Shown: positions 1-7,890, counted from the stretch's first letter. The stretch: 16,423 nucleotides of DNA from Parcubacteria group bacterium SW_4_49_11 (GCA_003021915.1 PXOY01000015.1:1-16423); one strand, 5' to 3'. Numbers and translations are program-made. The notes: a model not told the origin generated them from the sequence alone.

Positions 1-93
1 CACGATGACAATCGCCGCTAATATACCGATCGCCGCTACCACCAGTAATATCTCCAGTAAGGTGAAGGCGCGTCTTTGAGGCGTGGTATTCAT
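1..93 (-). CDS. Type IV pilin-like prepilin, N-terminal part (partial, runs off window start)
   Basis: Only the first 31 codons are present; the gene continues to the left of the window. The ATG is read from the complement of 91-93. The peptide starts with a basic, polar leader (MNTTPQRRA) followed by FTLLEILLVV and a continuous hydrophobic helix rich in Ala, Ile and Val. This is the class III prepilin signal: a peptidase such as PilD would cut before Phe, and the Glu at +5 of the mature protein is the residue needed for pilin assembly. The residue at -1 is Ala rather than the usual Gly, which is tolerated in pilin-like proteins. A major pilin, minor pilin and type II secretion pseudopilin cannot be told apart without the C-terminal part. 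Confidence 0.85.
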   Translation of the reverse strand, partial: MNTTPQRRAFTLLEILLVVAAIGILAAIVIV

Positions 94-110
94 ACAAGTT
101 TTGTTTTTTT

Positions 111-116
111 GCTATA
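111..116 (-). promoter_or_regulatory. Possible -10 box for the partial prepilin gene
   Basis: The complement reads TATAGC, 17 bp upstream of the ATG. I find no convincing -35 at the right distance. The spacing matches the short-leader pattern of other genes in this window, but support is weak. Confidence 0.3.
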
Positions 117-151
117 CATGTAGCCTATCACATAAGGGGAGTAGGAATCGA

Positions 152-391
152 TAATATACGGTTGTTCAATAGAATTTAGTATCTAGAACGCATCTCAAAA
201 TTAAAAGACTTCGTCACGAGAACTCCACCGCCCTTCGGGCACCTCCTCTTTAAAAAGAGGAGGACACAAAATCACTCACCTCCAAGCACTTGCTACGCGC
301 TACGTGCTACTAATCACAACCGTATATCTACTGTATATCTTCCATTCCAAATACTAAATACTAAATACTAAATACTAAATTCTAGATACTA
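152..391. repeat. Dispersed intergenic repeat, copy A (longest copy), with nested palindromes
   Basis: This fills most of the gene-free stretch 94-438. ATATACGGTTGT at 154-165 returns inverted at 316-327, and TAGTATCTAGAA at 177-188 returns inverted at 380-391, so the element is bounded by inverted repeats. Inside is a 10-bp perfect hairpin with a 2-nt loop (242-263, CCTCCTCTTT paired with AAAGAGGAGG), preceded by a small GCCC/GGGC hairpin at 230-240. The right part matches copy B in inverse orientation (20 bp exact at 333-352, 15 bp exact at 282-296). The middle matches copy C (11 bp at 189-199, 12 bp at 219-230). No coding sequence is evident. It could be a MITE-like or REP-like element. 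Confidence 0.75.
349..380. repeat. Heptamer tandem repeat
   Basis: Four copies of AAATACT plus a partial fifth (AAAT) lie at the right edge of repeat copy A. Copy B carries a degenerate version of the same array (TAGTATTTGGTATTTGG in its orientation). The copy number may vary between strains by slippage. Confidence 0.9.
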
Positions 392-438
392 TTCACGCTG
401 GCTTCCGGCTTCTCTAAATTCTCGTATCTTTAGTGTAC

Positions 439-467
439 TTGCATCCTCTCCACATCTTCTCTATAAT
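439..467 (+). promoter_or_regulatory. Promoter of the ABC ATPase gene
   Basis: TTGCAT at 439-444 and a perfect TATAAT at 462-467 are separated by 17 bp. Transcription should start near 474, giving a leader of about 15 nt before the ATG at 489. The AGAGG at 468-472 resembles a Shine-Dalgarno sequence but would lie upstream of the transcript. Confidence 0.8.
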
Positions 468-488
468 AGAGGTAAATAACGTGCTCGC

Positions 489-1217
489 ATGGGTGATAGA
501 CAGACACCGGTCATAAACGTCGAAAACGCCTCCAAATACTTTAACATCAACGTTCAAGAACCATCCAAAGGCAAAATGGATGGATTCGAGAGCGTTCGAA
601 AAATCAAACGTCCCGCGGTTAAACAAGCTTCTCTCGCGCTTTATAGTGGAGAATGGGTTGGTCTCTTAGGAGAAAACGGGAGCGGAAAAAGTACCCTGTT
701 AAAAATGGTCGGCGGCTATTACGGTCCCGACGAGGGCACAATTGAAGTCGGAGGGGCGGTCCTGCCCTTCTTCGGGCCCGACGAAGAACTGCATCCGGAA
801 GGCCAGGTACAGGACGCCATCATGGTGAAAGCCCTGCAGGTCGGCCTTCCGCGCAGTGAAGCACTGAAGATTTACGAGAAAATTATCTCTTTCTCTCGTC
901 TGCATGAATTTCGTTCCCAAAAAATCAAACAGCTCTCGACCGGTATGAAGACTCGGCTCATGCTGGGACTGATGCTCAACATTAACGCAGATGTCTATTT
1001 GTTCGACGAAATCCCCGCCACCACGGACATCAAGTTTCAGCAAAAGGTGGAACAACGCCTCAACCGACTCAAAGAGATGAACAAGTCGGCGCTGGTGGTC
1101 AGTCACAATATTGATGAACTTCGGGAATTGTGTCCCAATAGCATTTTAATGCACAACGGAGAAATCGTGGCCTACGACAACACGGACACGGTGCTTCGCA
1201 TGTACGCGGAGTCCTAA
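489..1217 (+). CDS. ABC transporter ATP-binding protein, polysaccharide/teichoic-acid exporter type
   Basis: This is a 242-aa cytoplasmic ATPase subunit. Visible motifs are the Walker A loop GENGSGKST (61-69), signature LSTGM (149-153), Walker B DVYLFDE (168-174) and the switch His in VVSH (206). The TGM-type signature and the FQQK segment soon after Walker B resemble the TagH/RfbE/KpsT group, which powers export of lipid-linked polysaccharide or teichoic acid with a separate membrane permease. The 40 residues before Walker A include a polar insertion also seen in that group. The ATG is the first start after an in-frame stop at 477-479. No permease gene is next to it: the gene stands alone and its stop overlaps that of convergent nrdR. 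The substrate is unknown. Confidence 0.85.
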   Translation: MGDRQTPVINVENASKYFNINVQEPSKGKMDGFESVRKIKRPAVKQASLALYSGEWVGLLGENGSGKSTLLKMVGGYYGPDEGTIEVGGAVLPFFGPDEELHPEGQVQDAIMVKALQVGLPRSEALKIYEKIISFSRLHEFRSQKIKQLSTGMKTRLMLGLMLNINADVYLFDEIPATTDIKFQQKVEQRLNRLKEMNKSALVVSHNIDELRELCPNSILMHNGEIVAYDNTDTVLRMYAES

Positions 1218-1681
1218 CGGCGTTTTTCTTCCTCGGGTAAGAATTTTTCAATTTCTCGCCGAAAGCCCTTAATGGTCTTGAAATCTCGATATACCGAAGC
1301 AAATCGAATATACCCCACTTCATCGACATCCTTCAGATGCCTGAGGGCCGTGCTTCCGATCGTTTTCGTGTCTACTTCTTTGGAGTGCTTGGTAATCAGT
1401 TCTGCCTCAATATTGAGACACAGATCAAGGATACGCTCCTTCGTTACGGGCCGTTTCTGCAGCGCGAAATTCAATCCTTCAAACAGTTTATTACGGGAAT
1501 ACCGCTCCTTGGCCGCGCTTTTTTTAAGCACCATAATATCCAGCGCCTCTCGCGTTTCCGTGGTCGTAAACCGGTAGCTACATACGGCGCATTCCCGCCG
1601 CCGGCGAACTTGCATCCCCTCGTTTGATACCCGCGAATCCAAAATGCGCGTCTCGTCCGAAAAACACTGCCCGCACTTCAT
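1214..1681 (-). CDS. nrdR: Transcriptional repressor NrdR
   Basis: At 155 aa this is the normal NrdR length. It begins with a four-Cys zinc ribbon (C3, C6, C31, C34) with the Arg-rich stretch RRRRECAVC, which binds DNA. An ATP-cone follows at roughly 46-136, starting LDIMVLKKS. NrdR senses ATP/dATP and represses ribonucleotide reductase genes through paired NrdR boxes. No nrd gene or clear NrdR box lies in this window, so its targets are elsewhere. It is the last gene of the dnaJ - membrane protein - nrdR set, 3 bp after the membrane protein gene. Its TAG stop (complement of 1214-1216) overlaps the TAA stop of the convergent ABC gene, leaving no room for a terminator between them. Confidence 0.96.
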   Translation of the reverse strand: MKCGQCFSDETRILDSRVSNEGMQVRRRRECAVCSYRFTTTETREALDIMVLKKSAAKERYSRNKLFEGLNFALQKRPVTKERILDLCLNIEAELITKHSKEVDTKTIGSTALRHLKDVDEVGYIRFASVYRDFKTIKGFRREIEKFLPEEEKRR

Positions 1682-1684
1682 ACA

Positions 1685-2170
1685 CTACGATCGCTTATTT
1701 GCTTGTAAGAAAAAGAATACCACCAGCGGAGCCAAGAGCCAAATAATCTGAGCTAATTGGCCTTTGAATAAAGATGGCGTAATGAACGGAATTTCACCGG
1801 GCAACGTCCCTTGATTGTAAAACCAAATGTTACTTAAGAGAAAACCGGCCGTTACCAAGACAAACAAGAAAGAAACCCAGTACGGCTTTTTCGTAATGCG
1901 TACCGCTTGCCCCACAGAAGACTGTCCGAGGAGGAGAAAAATGACGAGAAGCGCCGCGAGGAACAACACCGAATCCGCAGAAAAATCTCCCAACGAGGAG
2001 GTCGAAAACGGCAAAATCGGTAAAATCGCCCGCGCGATATACCCGGCCGCGGCGAGAAATACGATTTCCTTAACCCCGTAATACAGAACATACACCACGA
2101 GTACACCCACAACCAAGGCCCACAATAACAGCTCTATCGACAGCTGTTGAAAGATTTCCGGAAACTCCAT
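1685..2170 (-). CDS. Small integral membrane protein of unknown function
   Basis: I do not recognise this family. From the chosen ATG the protein has 161 aa with about four hydrophobic segments: near 12-35, a second from about 36 to 55, one in the middle around LFLAALLVIFLLL, one around VSFLFVLVTAGFLL, and a C-terminal one ending FFFLQANKRS. There are few charged residues and no signal peptide cleavage site. A TTG at the complement of 2174-2176 would add only two residues; neither start has a good Shine-Dalgarno sequence, so coupling to the dnaJ stop 9 bp upstream is likely. It lies between dnaJ and nrdR in one transcription unit, with a 3-bp gap to nrdR. Confidence 0.8.
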   Translation of the reverse strand: MEFPEIFQQLSIELLLWALVVGVLVVYVLYYGVKEIVFLAAAGYIARAILPILPFSTSSLGDFSADSVLFLAALLVIFLLLGQSSVGQAVRITKKPYWVSFLFVLVTAGFLLSNIWFYNQGTLPGEIPFITPSLFKGQLAQIIWLLAPLVVFFFLQANKRS

Positions 2171-2179
2171 AAACAAGGG

Positions 2180-3289
2180 TTAAATTCCGTATTCTTGCAG
2201 TTCTTTTAGACGTTTTTTAACTTCCTTCGAAACATTGTCCGGTGTCTCGGCCCGTACGGTTACGTACACGTCTCCGCGGCCGCGTCCATAGAGACGATAC
2301 ATGCCTTTTCCACTCAGTCGGAACCGTTCTCCGGACTGCGTACCGGCCGGAATCTTGAGGCGTATGCTGTCGTCTAAGGTGGCCACATTCACTTTGTCCC
2401 CAAACACGAGAGTTGTAAATGGAACGCGACGGTCCATATACAGATCATCTCCGTCACGTCGGAACGTTGTGTCGTTCTTCACCCGTACATTCACGTACAG
2501 GTCACCGCTTTGCCCACCTTGGCCCGCGGCTTCCCCTTTACCCGGGACATGAATGGTCTGTCCATCTTGAATCCCTTGGGGGACCTCAATCTCCACTTCT
2601 TCCGGACCGGTGACCGTACCGCTTCCGTTACACTGCGTACATTTCTTGTCCGGAATCTTTCCTTGACCGTTACAGGTTGTGCACACGCGCTCCTCTACGA
2701 AGTTTCCGAGCATGGTTTGCACTTGATGGCGTTGCTTACCCGCGCCCTGACAGGTCGAGCAGGTTTGCCAATTCGCGTCAGGATCACCTCCGGAGCCATG
2801 GCACCGATCACAGGCGCTGGTCTTGTGTATGGTCATGGTGCGTTTAACGCCTTCGTGCGCCTCTTTAAGGGTCAGTTCTACCTCGGTTTGCATGTCGCGA
2901 CCGCGCGCACTTCGTTGCCCTCCGCCGCCGGCGCCACCGAAAAACTCAGAGAAAATGTCTTCAAATCCACCGCCTCCGGCACCGCCAAAACCGCCGGCCT
3001 GCCGAAAGAGGTCCTCAAAGTTCATACCAGCGCCGCCGAAGCCACCGGTTCCGCCCTGGCCACCGGCTCCGCCTTGAAAGCCTGCGGTTCCAAACTGATC
3101 GTACTGCTTGCGCTTCTCTTGATCACCAAGCACCTGATAGGCTTCGTTGATTTCCTTAAACTTGTCTTCGTCTCCGCCTTCTTTGTCTGGATGATATTTG
3201 TGCGCCAACTTGCGATACGCCTTTTTAATCTCCTTCTCGGAAGCGTCGCGCGAAACGCCTAAAATTTCGTAATAGTCGCGATTGGCCAT
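2180..3289 (-). CDS. dnaJ: Chaperone protein DnaJ (Hsp40, type I)
   Basis: This 369-aa protein is complete. It has an N-terminal J domain with the HPD motif at 33-35, which stimulates the DnaK ATPase. A long Gly/Phe-rich linker follows (about 68-125). Next is the zinc-binding domain with four CxxCxGxG repeats (Cys 160/163, 177/180, 203/206, 217/220), then the C-terminal substrate-binding region starting near 225. The start is supported by a GAAGGG ribosome site (complement of 3295-3300) 5 nt before the ATG. It is first in an operon with a membrane protein gene and nrdR. dnaK and grpE are not in the window, and no CIRCE (HrcA) element is seen upstream. Confidence 0.98.
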   Translation of the reverse strand: MANRDYYEILGVSRDASEKEIKKAYRKLAHKYHPDKEGGDEDKFKEINEAYQVLGDQEKRKQYDQFGTAGFQGGAGGQGGTGGFGGAGMNFEDLFRQAGGFGGAGGGGFEDIFSEFFGGAGGGGQRSARGRDMQTEVELTLKEAHEGVKRTMTIHKTSACDRCHGSGGDPDANWQTCSTCQGAGKQRHQVQTMLGNFVEERVCTTCNGQGKIPDKKCTQCNGSGTVTGPEEVEIEVPQGIQDGQTIHVPGKGEAAGQGGQSGDLYVNVRVKNDTTFRRDGDDLYMDRRVPFTTLVFGDKVNVATLDDSIRLKIPAGTQSGERFRLSGKGMYRLYGRGRGDVYVTVRAETPDNVSKEVKKRLKELQEYGI

Positions 3290-3325
3290 ACAAACCCTTC
3301 GTTACACTTATGTGGACATGTTCTT

Positions 3326-3354
3326 ACTATACCGCGATATGGTCCGTTTCTCAA
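3326..3354 (-). promoter_or_regulatory. Promoter of the dnaJ - nrdR operon
   Basis: On the minus strand, TTGAGA (complement of 3349-3354) and TATAGT (complement of 3326-3331) are 17 bp apart. Transcription should start near 3319, giving a leader of about 30 nt that contains the GAAGGG ribosome site. Confidence 0.75.
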
Positions 3355-3369
3355 GGGTGGGAGAGAATT

Positions 3370-4374
3370 CTATTCACTGGGCTCCACCACCGTTTTCTGA
3401 ACTGTTTTTTGATGAGATTCCAACACCCCGGTACGGAAGAGAACAGCTTGATTCAAACGCACCGCAAAGATCAACAGGGGCAGGAACACGATAGATAAGG
3501 ACCATAAGACTAAAAACAAAAGCACGCTCGCGATACCAGCCGCTACGTCACGACTGCCGCCAAACATCGATTGTATACGATCGTTGGCGACTCGCTGCAG
3601 AATTTCCGGAACCGTGTCTGAGCGGTTGATAGGCACTCCCAGCGTTGCCCGCAGACGATTTAACCGTTGGTTGATGAGTTTTTCCTTTTGAGCCTCTAAT
3701 TCTCGATTTGCCTCCTCGGTATTCTGTTGCCTGTCTCGTTTTTGCTCGGGGCTGACCTGTTGGGTCTGGATCTGATCGGCAAAAATATCTTCAATAGACA
3801 TATCTACGGAATAGTCGGATACGAATGCGCGCACAACCGGGGTCGCCAGCTGAACCGGCCCCCTGAACCATGACTTCGGAATTTCCACCGAGCGCGTCTG
3901 AAACGAGATATCCTGTTGAAGGGCAGAAAATACGAGCACGGAAACAAGCAAAACATTAATCCCTATCATCAGACGCAGGGTCGGAGATAAAATTTTGACC
4001 GGTTCGTACGACACCCGATATCTCGTTTCCTCACGCGCACGAGAAAACACAAACGCGTACCCGAGGCCGGCTATGAGCGTCATCAGCGCAATGGCTATAA
4101 CCGCACCCACGCTGGGTATGCCGCAGAGCAAAAACAAAGGGATCATCAACACAAAAAGCGCAAGGACGTTGGTCTGCACTCGTCGAATATTTGAAACGGT
4201 TAAAAAGAGACCGAGCGTTGCCAGAAACACAGTCCCGACGAGCAGCGGGAGAAGCCAAGCCAGCCAGGCATTTACATCTCCGAAAACACTCCACGCGATC
4301 GCCATATAGAATACGAGGCCGGAAATCACGGGCAAACTCGTGAGAATCATTAATGATCGAGACATGTGAAGCAT
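3370..4374 (-). CDS. Multi-span membrane protein with a coiled-coil soluble domain, unknown function
   Basis: I do not recognise the family. The 334-aa protein has five hydrophobic helices in its first half (about 9-30, 34-60, 68-86, 88-110, 130-155). A hydrophilic domain covers about 160-270 and contains a charged stretch of coiled-coil character (EQKRDRQQNTEEANRELEAQ and onwards). One or two more membrane spans follow near 281-315. The ATG follows the mutL stop by a single base, so translation is probably coupled to mutL. A second ATG three codons later is an equally possible start. The function cannot be deduced from the sequence; the tight linkage to mutL may only reflect operon packing. 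Confidence 0.8.
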   Translation of the reverse strand: MLHMSRSLMILTSLPVISGLVFYMAIAWSVFGDVNAWLAWLLPLLVGTVFLATLGLFLTVSNIRRVQTNVLALFVLMIPLFLLCGIPSVGAVIAIALMTLIAGLGYAFVFSRAREETRYRVSYEPVKILSPTLRLMIGINVLLVSVLVFSALQQDISFQTRSVEIPKSWFRGPVQLATPVVRAFVSDYSVDMSIEDIFADQIQTQQVSPEQKRDRQQNTEEANRELEAQKEKLINQRLNRLRATLGVPINRSDTVPEILQRVANDRIQSMFGGSRDVAAGIASVLLFLVLWSLSIVFLPLLIFAVRLNQAVLFRTGVLESHQKTVQKTVVEPSE

Positions 4375-4375
4375 A

Positions 4376-6175
4376 TTACGTTCGAGAAAATAGGGTATCG
4401 AGTTCTTTCTCTGTTAATTGTACTACAGCCGGCCGACCATGGCAGCAGGTAAAGCCGGTCCGCGAAGCAAACACATTCGCAACGAGTTCCGTTACTTCCC
4501 GCTCCTTCAACGCGTCTCCCGCTTTAACCGCCGCTTTACAGGCCATCTCTTTGAGAACTTCGCGCTCCATCTGGGCAACCGGCTCCGAGTCAGGCTCCGT
4601 TTCCACCCGTTCTACTAACCAACTAAACACCGCGTCGAGGTCGCGATCGACAAGCACCCGCGGAATGTGCGTCACACGGATCATTCCTTCTTCTTTTTGA
4701 ACCTCAAACACCGAAGACTCTTCCAGAAAACTGGCTAAGATTTGCGCCTGCGAACCGGCAACCGAAAGCGTAATCGGGGTTATCAAACTCTGCACCGAGG
4801 TGTGCGACGGGTGTTGAGTGAATGCTTCAAGGAGCAGCTTTTCGTGCGCCGCGTGTTGATCGATCAGATACAACCCGTCTTCCCCGGTCAAAACGAGATA
4901 CCGATTCCAGAGCGTAAAGAACTGCGGCTGTTCCGATTGTGAAGTAGCTACCGGTTCCACCTGATACCTCGTCGGCGCCTCTCGCACCCGATCAATCAAG
5001 GTTTCTGATCGCTTCGCGTCCTTCACTCCCCCGCTCGCACGAGAAGCGGGAGGAGCCTGACCCATTCCGGGTATTCCTTGACCGGAAAACGATCTTTGCC
5101 CAGCAGACGACACGTTTTTCCCACCCGTACTGCTCCCTTCCGGAGTACTCCGGGTCATACGCTCGGTCACGCCGGAGAGATTATGAAACGCGTGCCGCTC
5201 CAGCGCACTCCGCACCGCCTTTAGAACGCCGGAGAATACCTCTCGCTCGTTGGAGAATCGCACCTCGGCTTTGCGCGGGTGGATATTCACATCTATGAGC
5301 GACGGATCGAGTGTAATATCCAGCGCGAACACCGGATACTGTCCTTTCTCGAGCATCGTATCGTAGCCTTTAAGCACTGCCTGCGCCACCATCTGCTGCC
5401 CGACCGGTCGTCCGTTCACGCTCACAAAAAAGCCTTGCCGATTGGCTCGCGTCCAATGCGGATGCGAGACAAACCCCGAGACTGTCATGTCTTTGCCGTA
5501 ATACTCCACCGGGACCAACCACTCCTTGTCCGTCTGCTCTAAAACCTGCGCCACGCGCTGCTCGCGATCCGCCGCTTCGTACCTCACAAGGCGCCTGTCC
5601 TGGGAGAACACCTCAAACGTCACCTCCGGATGAGCCAACGCCAACTCTTCCATCAAGCGCGTAATATGCTTGAGTTCGGTGTGCGCCTTTTTGAGGAATT
5701 TACGACGGGCGGGCGTGTTATAAAACAGGTGCTTCACTTCTACGTCCGTGCCGGCACGCGCCATCGGATGCGAGCGCCGACTTTGTTCCTCACCACCCGA
5801 AACTTCCATCAGCGTGCCGTGTGCGGCCTCTGCCGTGCGGGTCGCCAATGATACTTCCGCCACCGATCCAATTGTTGCTAATGCCTCCCCGCGAAAACCA
5901 AGGCTGGTCAACGACTCCAAATCCTCTACTGCCTGGACCTTGCTCGTAGCATGTTGCTCAAACACTCGATCGAGATCCTCGGTCGCAATACCGCTTCCGT
6001 TATCCGTAACCTTCAGCCGCGTCTTTCCCCCATCAATTACGGAAACGGAGACGTTAGTAGCATCTGCATCTAACGCGTTTTCCACGAGTTCCTTGACCGC
6101 GGAGGCGGGACGTTCCACCACTTCGCCCGCGGCGATTTTGTTCACAACGTGTTGAGGGAGTTGGTGAATGGACAT
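4376..6175 (-). CDS. mutL: DNA mismatch repair protein MutL (endonuclease-type)
   Basis: This 599-aa protein is complete. The N-terminal GHKL ATPase shows ENALDA (32-37), DNGSGI (58-63) and GFRGEAL (93-99). A Ser/Gly-rich linker covers roughly 340-400. The C-terminal dimerisation and nicking domain carries the endonuclease motif DQHAAHEKLLLE (from 439, matching DQHA-x2-E-x4-E), ACKAAVKAGD (about 545) and CCHGRP (577-582, a variant of CPHGRP). MutL couples MutS mismatch recognition to strand nicking, and this set of motifs predicts methylation-independent repair. No mutS is in the window. The gene is divergent from the prepilin-fusion gene and first in an operon with a membrane protein gene. 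A GAGG stands 4 nt before the ATG, but the promoter predicts that the mRNA starts at or next to the ATG. Confidence 0.98.
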   Translation of the reverse strand: MSIHQLPQHVVNKIAAGEVVERPASAVKELVENALDADATNVSVSVIDGGKTRLKVTDNGSGIATEDLDRVFEQHATSKVQAVEDLESLTSLGFRGEALATIGSVAEVSLATRTAEAAHGTLMEVSGGEEQSRRSHPMARAGTDVEVKHLFYNTPARRKFLKKAHTELKHITRLMEELALAHPEVTFEVFSQDRRLVRYEAADREQRVAQVLEQTDKEWLVPVEYYGKDMTVSGFVSHPHWTRANRQGFFVSVNGRPVGQQMVAQAVLKGYDTMLEKGQYPVFALDITLDPSLIDVNIHPRKAEVRFSNEREVFSGVLKAVRSALERHAFHNLSGVTERMTRSTPEGSSTGGKNVSSAGQRSFSGQGIPGMGQAPPASRASGGVKDAKRSETLIDRVREAPTRYQVEPVATSQSEQPQFFTLWNRYLVLTGEDGLYLIDQHAAHEKLLLEAFTQHPSHTSVQSLITPITLSVAGSQAQILASFLEESSVFEVQKEEGMIRVTHIPRVLVDRDLDAVFSWLVERVETEPDSEPVAQMEREVLKEMACKAAVKAGDALKEREVTELVANVFASRTGFTCCHGRPAVVQLTEKELDTLFSRT

Positions 6176-6183
6176 ACATCCTC

Positions 6184-6192
6184 AGCATAGCA
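6184..6192 (-). promoter_or_regulatory. Extended -10 promoter of mutL
   Basis: The complement reads TGCTATGCT, an extended -10 element. Only 8 bp separate it from the mutL ATG, so the predicted transcript is leaderless or nearly so. No good -35 is seen, as is usual for extended -10 promoters. Confidence 0.6.
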
Positions 6193-6208
6193 TATGTTAC
6201 GTGCGTTT

Positions 6209-6236
6209 TTGACACACACCCGAGATACGGTATCAT
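6209..6236 (+). promoter_or_regulatory. Promoter of the prepilin/fibrinogen-like gene
   Basis: A perfect TTGACA (6209-6214) and TATCAT (6231-6236) are 16 bp apart. The ATG at 6245 begins 8 bp after the -10, so the predicted mRNA is leaderless. The promoter lies back to back with that of mutL in a 69-bp intergenic stretch. Confidence 0.75.
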
Positions 6237-6244
6237 AGAAATAT

Positions 6245-7876
6245 ATGCAAAAACAGAACGGACTAACGGCCATAGAGCTTTTAGTGGTTATCGCGGTTAT
6301 TGCGCTATTGGCGGCGGGAATTCTTGCCGCACTACAGCGGGCGCGAGTACAAGCGGAAAACAGCGACATCAAGCAAAAGCTCAGTGAGCTGGAAGGTACG
6401 CAAAGCACAATTAAATCGGAAGGCGATACCTATAAAGGATATGAGAGCGGTTCTTTGGAGGACGGTCGGTTGCAAGATATCTCAGACGCCATCGAGCGGT
6501 TCAACGAGGTAGGGTTTGACCGTGCCGAACTTATCAGGGGAGAGTCTGAGGGCTACGGCGTGGTTACTCCCACCGTGACGGAAGACGCCATATTCTGTTT
6601 CAGCTCGAAAGAGGACGCGGTACGCAGGCTGTCCAATGAATATGACGAAAGCTTTGACTACGCGCATGCCCTCGCCAACCAAAGTACTCCCTGGGACTGT
6701 CCGGAGGTGAGTTTCAAACCGGATGATACCCCCGAATTTAGTACGGACACCTCGTATGCTCAACTGGGCACGCAAAAATTATCAGATACCATTGACCCTA
6801 AAGATTACAACCAAGAAGTGACGCTTGATCCGAAAGACAGTAACGTGGATATTAAGAAAACCGGTTCTCCAACATGGTCCTCTCAGATAGATATTAAGCC
6901 CTCCGAAGAAGACAATTTTCAACTACGTACCACCACTCCCTCTTCTCCCGGATCAGCCTCCTACTCAATTGAAGTGATCGATAGCGATGGAAATACCACG
7001 ACCACCCAAGAATGGGCCTTAAAGAGCGATTACGCGAGTTGTGAAGACGTGCAGAATGCCGGCTATTCAACGACGGGAGCTGATTACGCGATCGATCCGT
7101 CTGGAAAGGGCGAGGATGATTCTATACGTGTCCTCTGCAATATGGATATTGCTGGAGGAGGTTGGACCCTTATTGCCAGTCATGTAACCGGGAATTATTT
7201 CTATGATTGCTCGGATGTGAATATGAAATATGGTGACACATGTCGAGCTGTGTGCTCAGAGATTACTGATAATGGTGGGCATTGCTATGACAAGAGTGAC
7301 CAACAGGAACAAGATGCGGAGTTAGAGAGACTTTCTCAAAAGTACATTATTGAGGAGTCAGAGGCCTCAGCATATCGTGACATTACGCAGTACCAATCTC
7401 AAGATTACGTATCGAACGCATACCACAGAGTCGGTTTTGACGAGACGATGTTTGCGGATGATACAAATGATTGGATAACCTATAATTTGGCTGACGCGGG
7501 GAAGTATTTTAAGGGATCCCCGGGAAACACCAAAAGTATGAAAGATTATTATGCGACCATGCCAGAACCCTTACAGATGGAAACAATTGTAGAATATACA
7601 GATAGCAACAGAGACCCTGCGGTTGTCAATGAATGTAATAACTTTGACCTTGTGCTCAATGCTGCTGACAATGAGGGGAGCCATCGTGGATCGTATCCGA
7701 ATTACAATTACAACCATAAGTATAGTTACTACTCCCCTGGTTTCACAGGACCCCAATGGGATTCAGCGAATAACCATGGTTGCCGGTATGATGATGGGTC
7801 CAGTCAGTGGAAAAATCAAAAGCTTGGCGGCGAATACAATAACGATTCCGATTACATTTTGTGGTATGTACGATAA
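6245..7876 (+). CDS. Prepilin-like protein with C-terminal fibrinogen-like GGGWT domain
   Basis: This 543-aa surface protein has two recognisable ends. Residues 1-30 form a class III prepilin signal, MQKQNG followed by LTAIELLVV and a hydrophobic helix; cleavage after Gly6 would leave Leu at +1 and Glu at +5. A helical, charged stalk region follows (about 31-110). The middle (about 160-260) is Ser/Thr/Asp-rich and probably beta-structured. From about 266 the sequence follows the fibrinogen/intelectin-like pattern: a Cys (266), GADYAIDPSGKG, RVLCNMD with Cys298, and GGGWTL (304-309), ending with an aromatic LWYVR. The second half has many Cys, Asn, Asp and Tyr, fitting an exported disulfide- and calcium-binding lectin fold. 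Inference: a pilus- or pseudopilus-borne adhesin binding glycans. It is monocistronic and converges on the next gene with a 14-bp gap. Confidence 0.85.
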   Translation: MQKQNGLTAIELLVVIAVIALLAAGILAALQRARVQAENSDIKQKLSELEGTQSTIKSEGDTYKGYESGSLEDGRLQDISDAIERFNEVGFDRAELIRGESEGYGVVTPTVTEDAIFCFSSKEDAVRRLSNEYDESFDYAHALANQSTPWDCPEVSFKPDDTPEFSTDTSYAQLGTQKLSDTIDPKDYNQEVTLDPKDSNVDIKKTGSPTWSSQIDIKPSEEDNFQLRTTTPSSPGSASYSIEVIDSDGNTTTTQEWALKSDYASCEDVQNAGYSTTGADYAIDPSGKGEDDSIRVLCNMDIAGGGWTLIASHVTGNYFYDCSDVNMKYGDTCRAVCSEITDNGGHCYDKSDQQEQDAELERLSQKYIIEESEASAYRDITQYQSQDYVSNAYHRVGFDETMFADDTNDWITYNLADAGKYFKGSPGNTKSMKDYYATMPEPLQMETIVEYTDSNRDPAVVNECNNFDLVLNAADNEGSHRGSYPNYNYNHKYSYYSPGFTGPQWDSANNHGCRYDDGSSQWKNQKLGGEYNNDSDYILWYVR

Positions 7877-7890
7877 CCCCCGTTCTTTGA

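Noticed and set aside
242..263. Perfect hairpin considered as a rho-independent terminator
   Set aside because: No gene ends nearby on either strand and no T-run follows; it belongs to the dispersed repeat.
349..380. Short tandem repeat considered as a CRISPR array
   Set aside because: Units are 7 bp with no spacers, so it is a simple tandem repeat.
2510..3262. A 250-codon plus-strand open frame inside dnaJ
   Set aside because: It is antisense to the Gly-rich and zinc-finger regions of dnaJ, has no family features, and dnaJ is certain.
5748..6155. A 135-codon plus-strand open frame inside mutL
   Set aside because: It is antisense to the conserved GHKL ATPase motifs of mutL.
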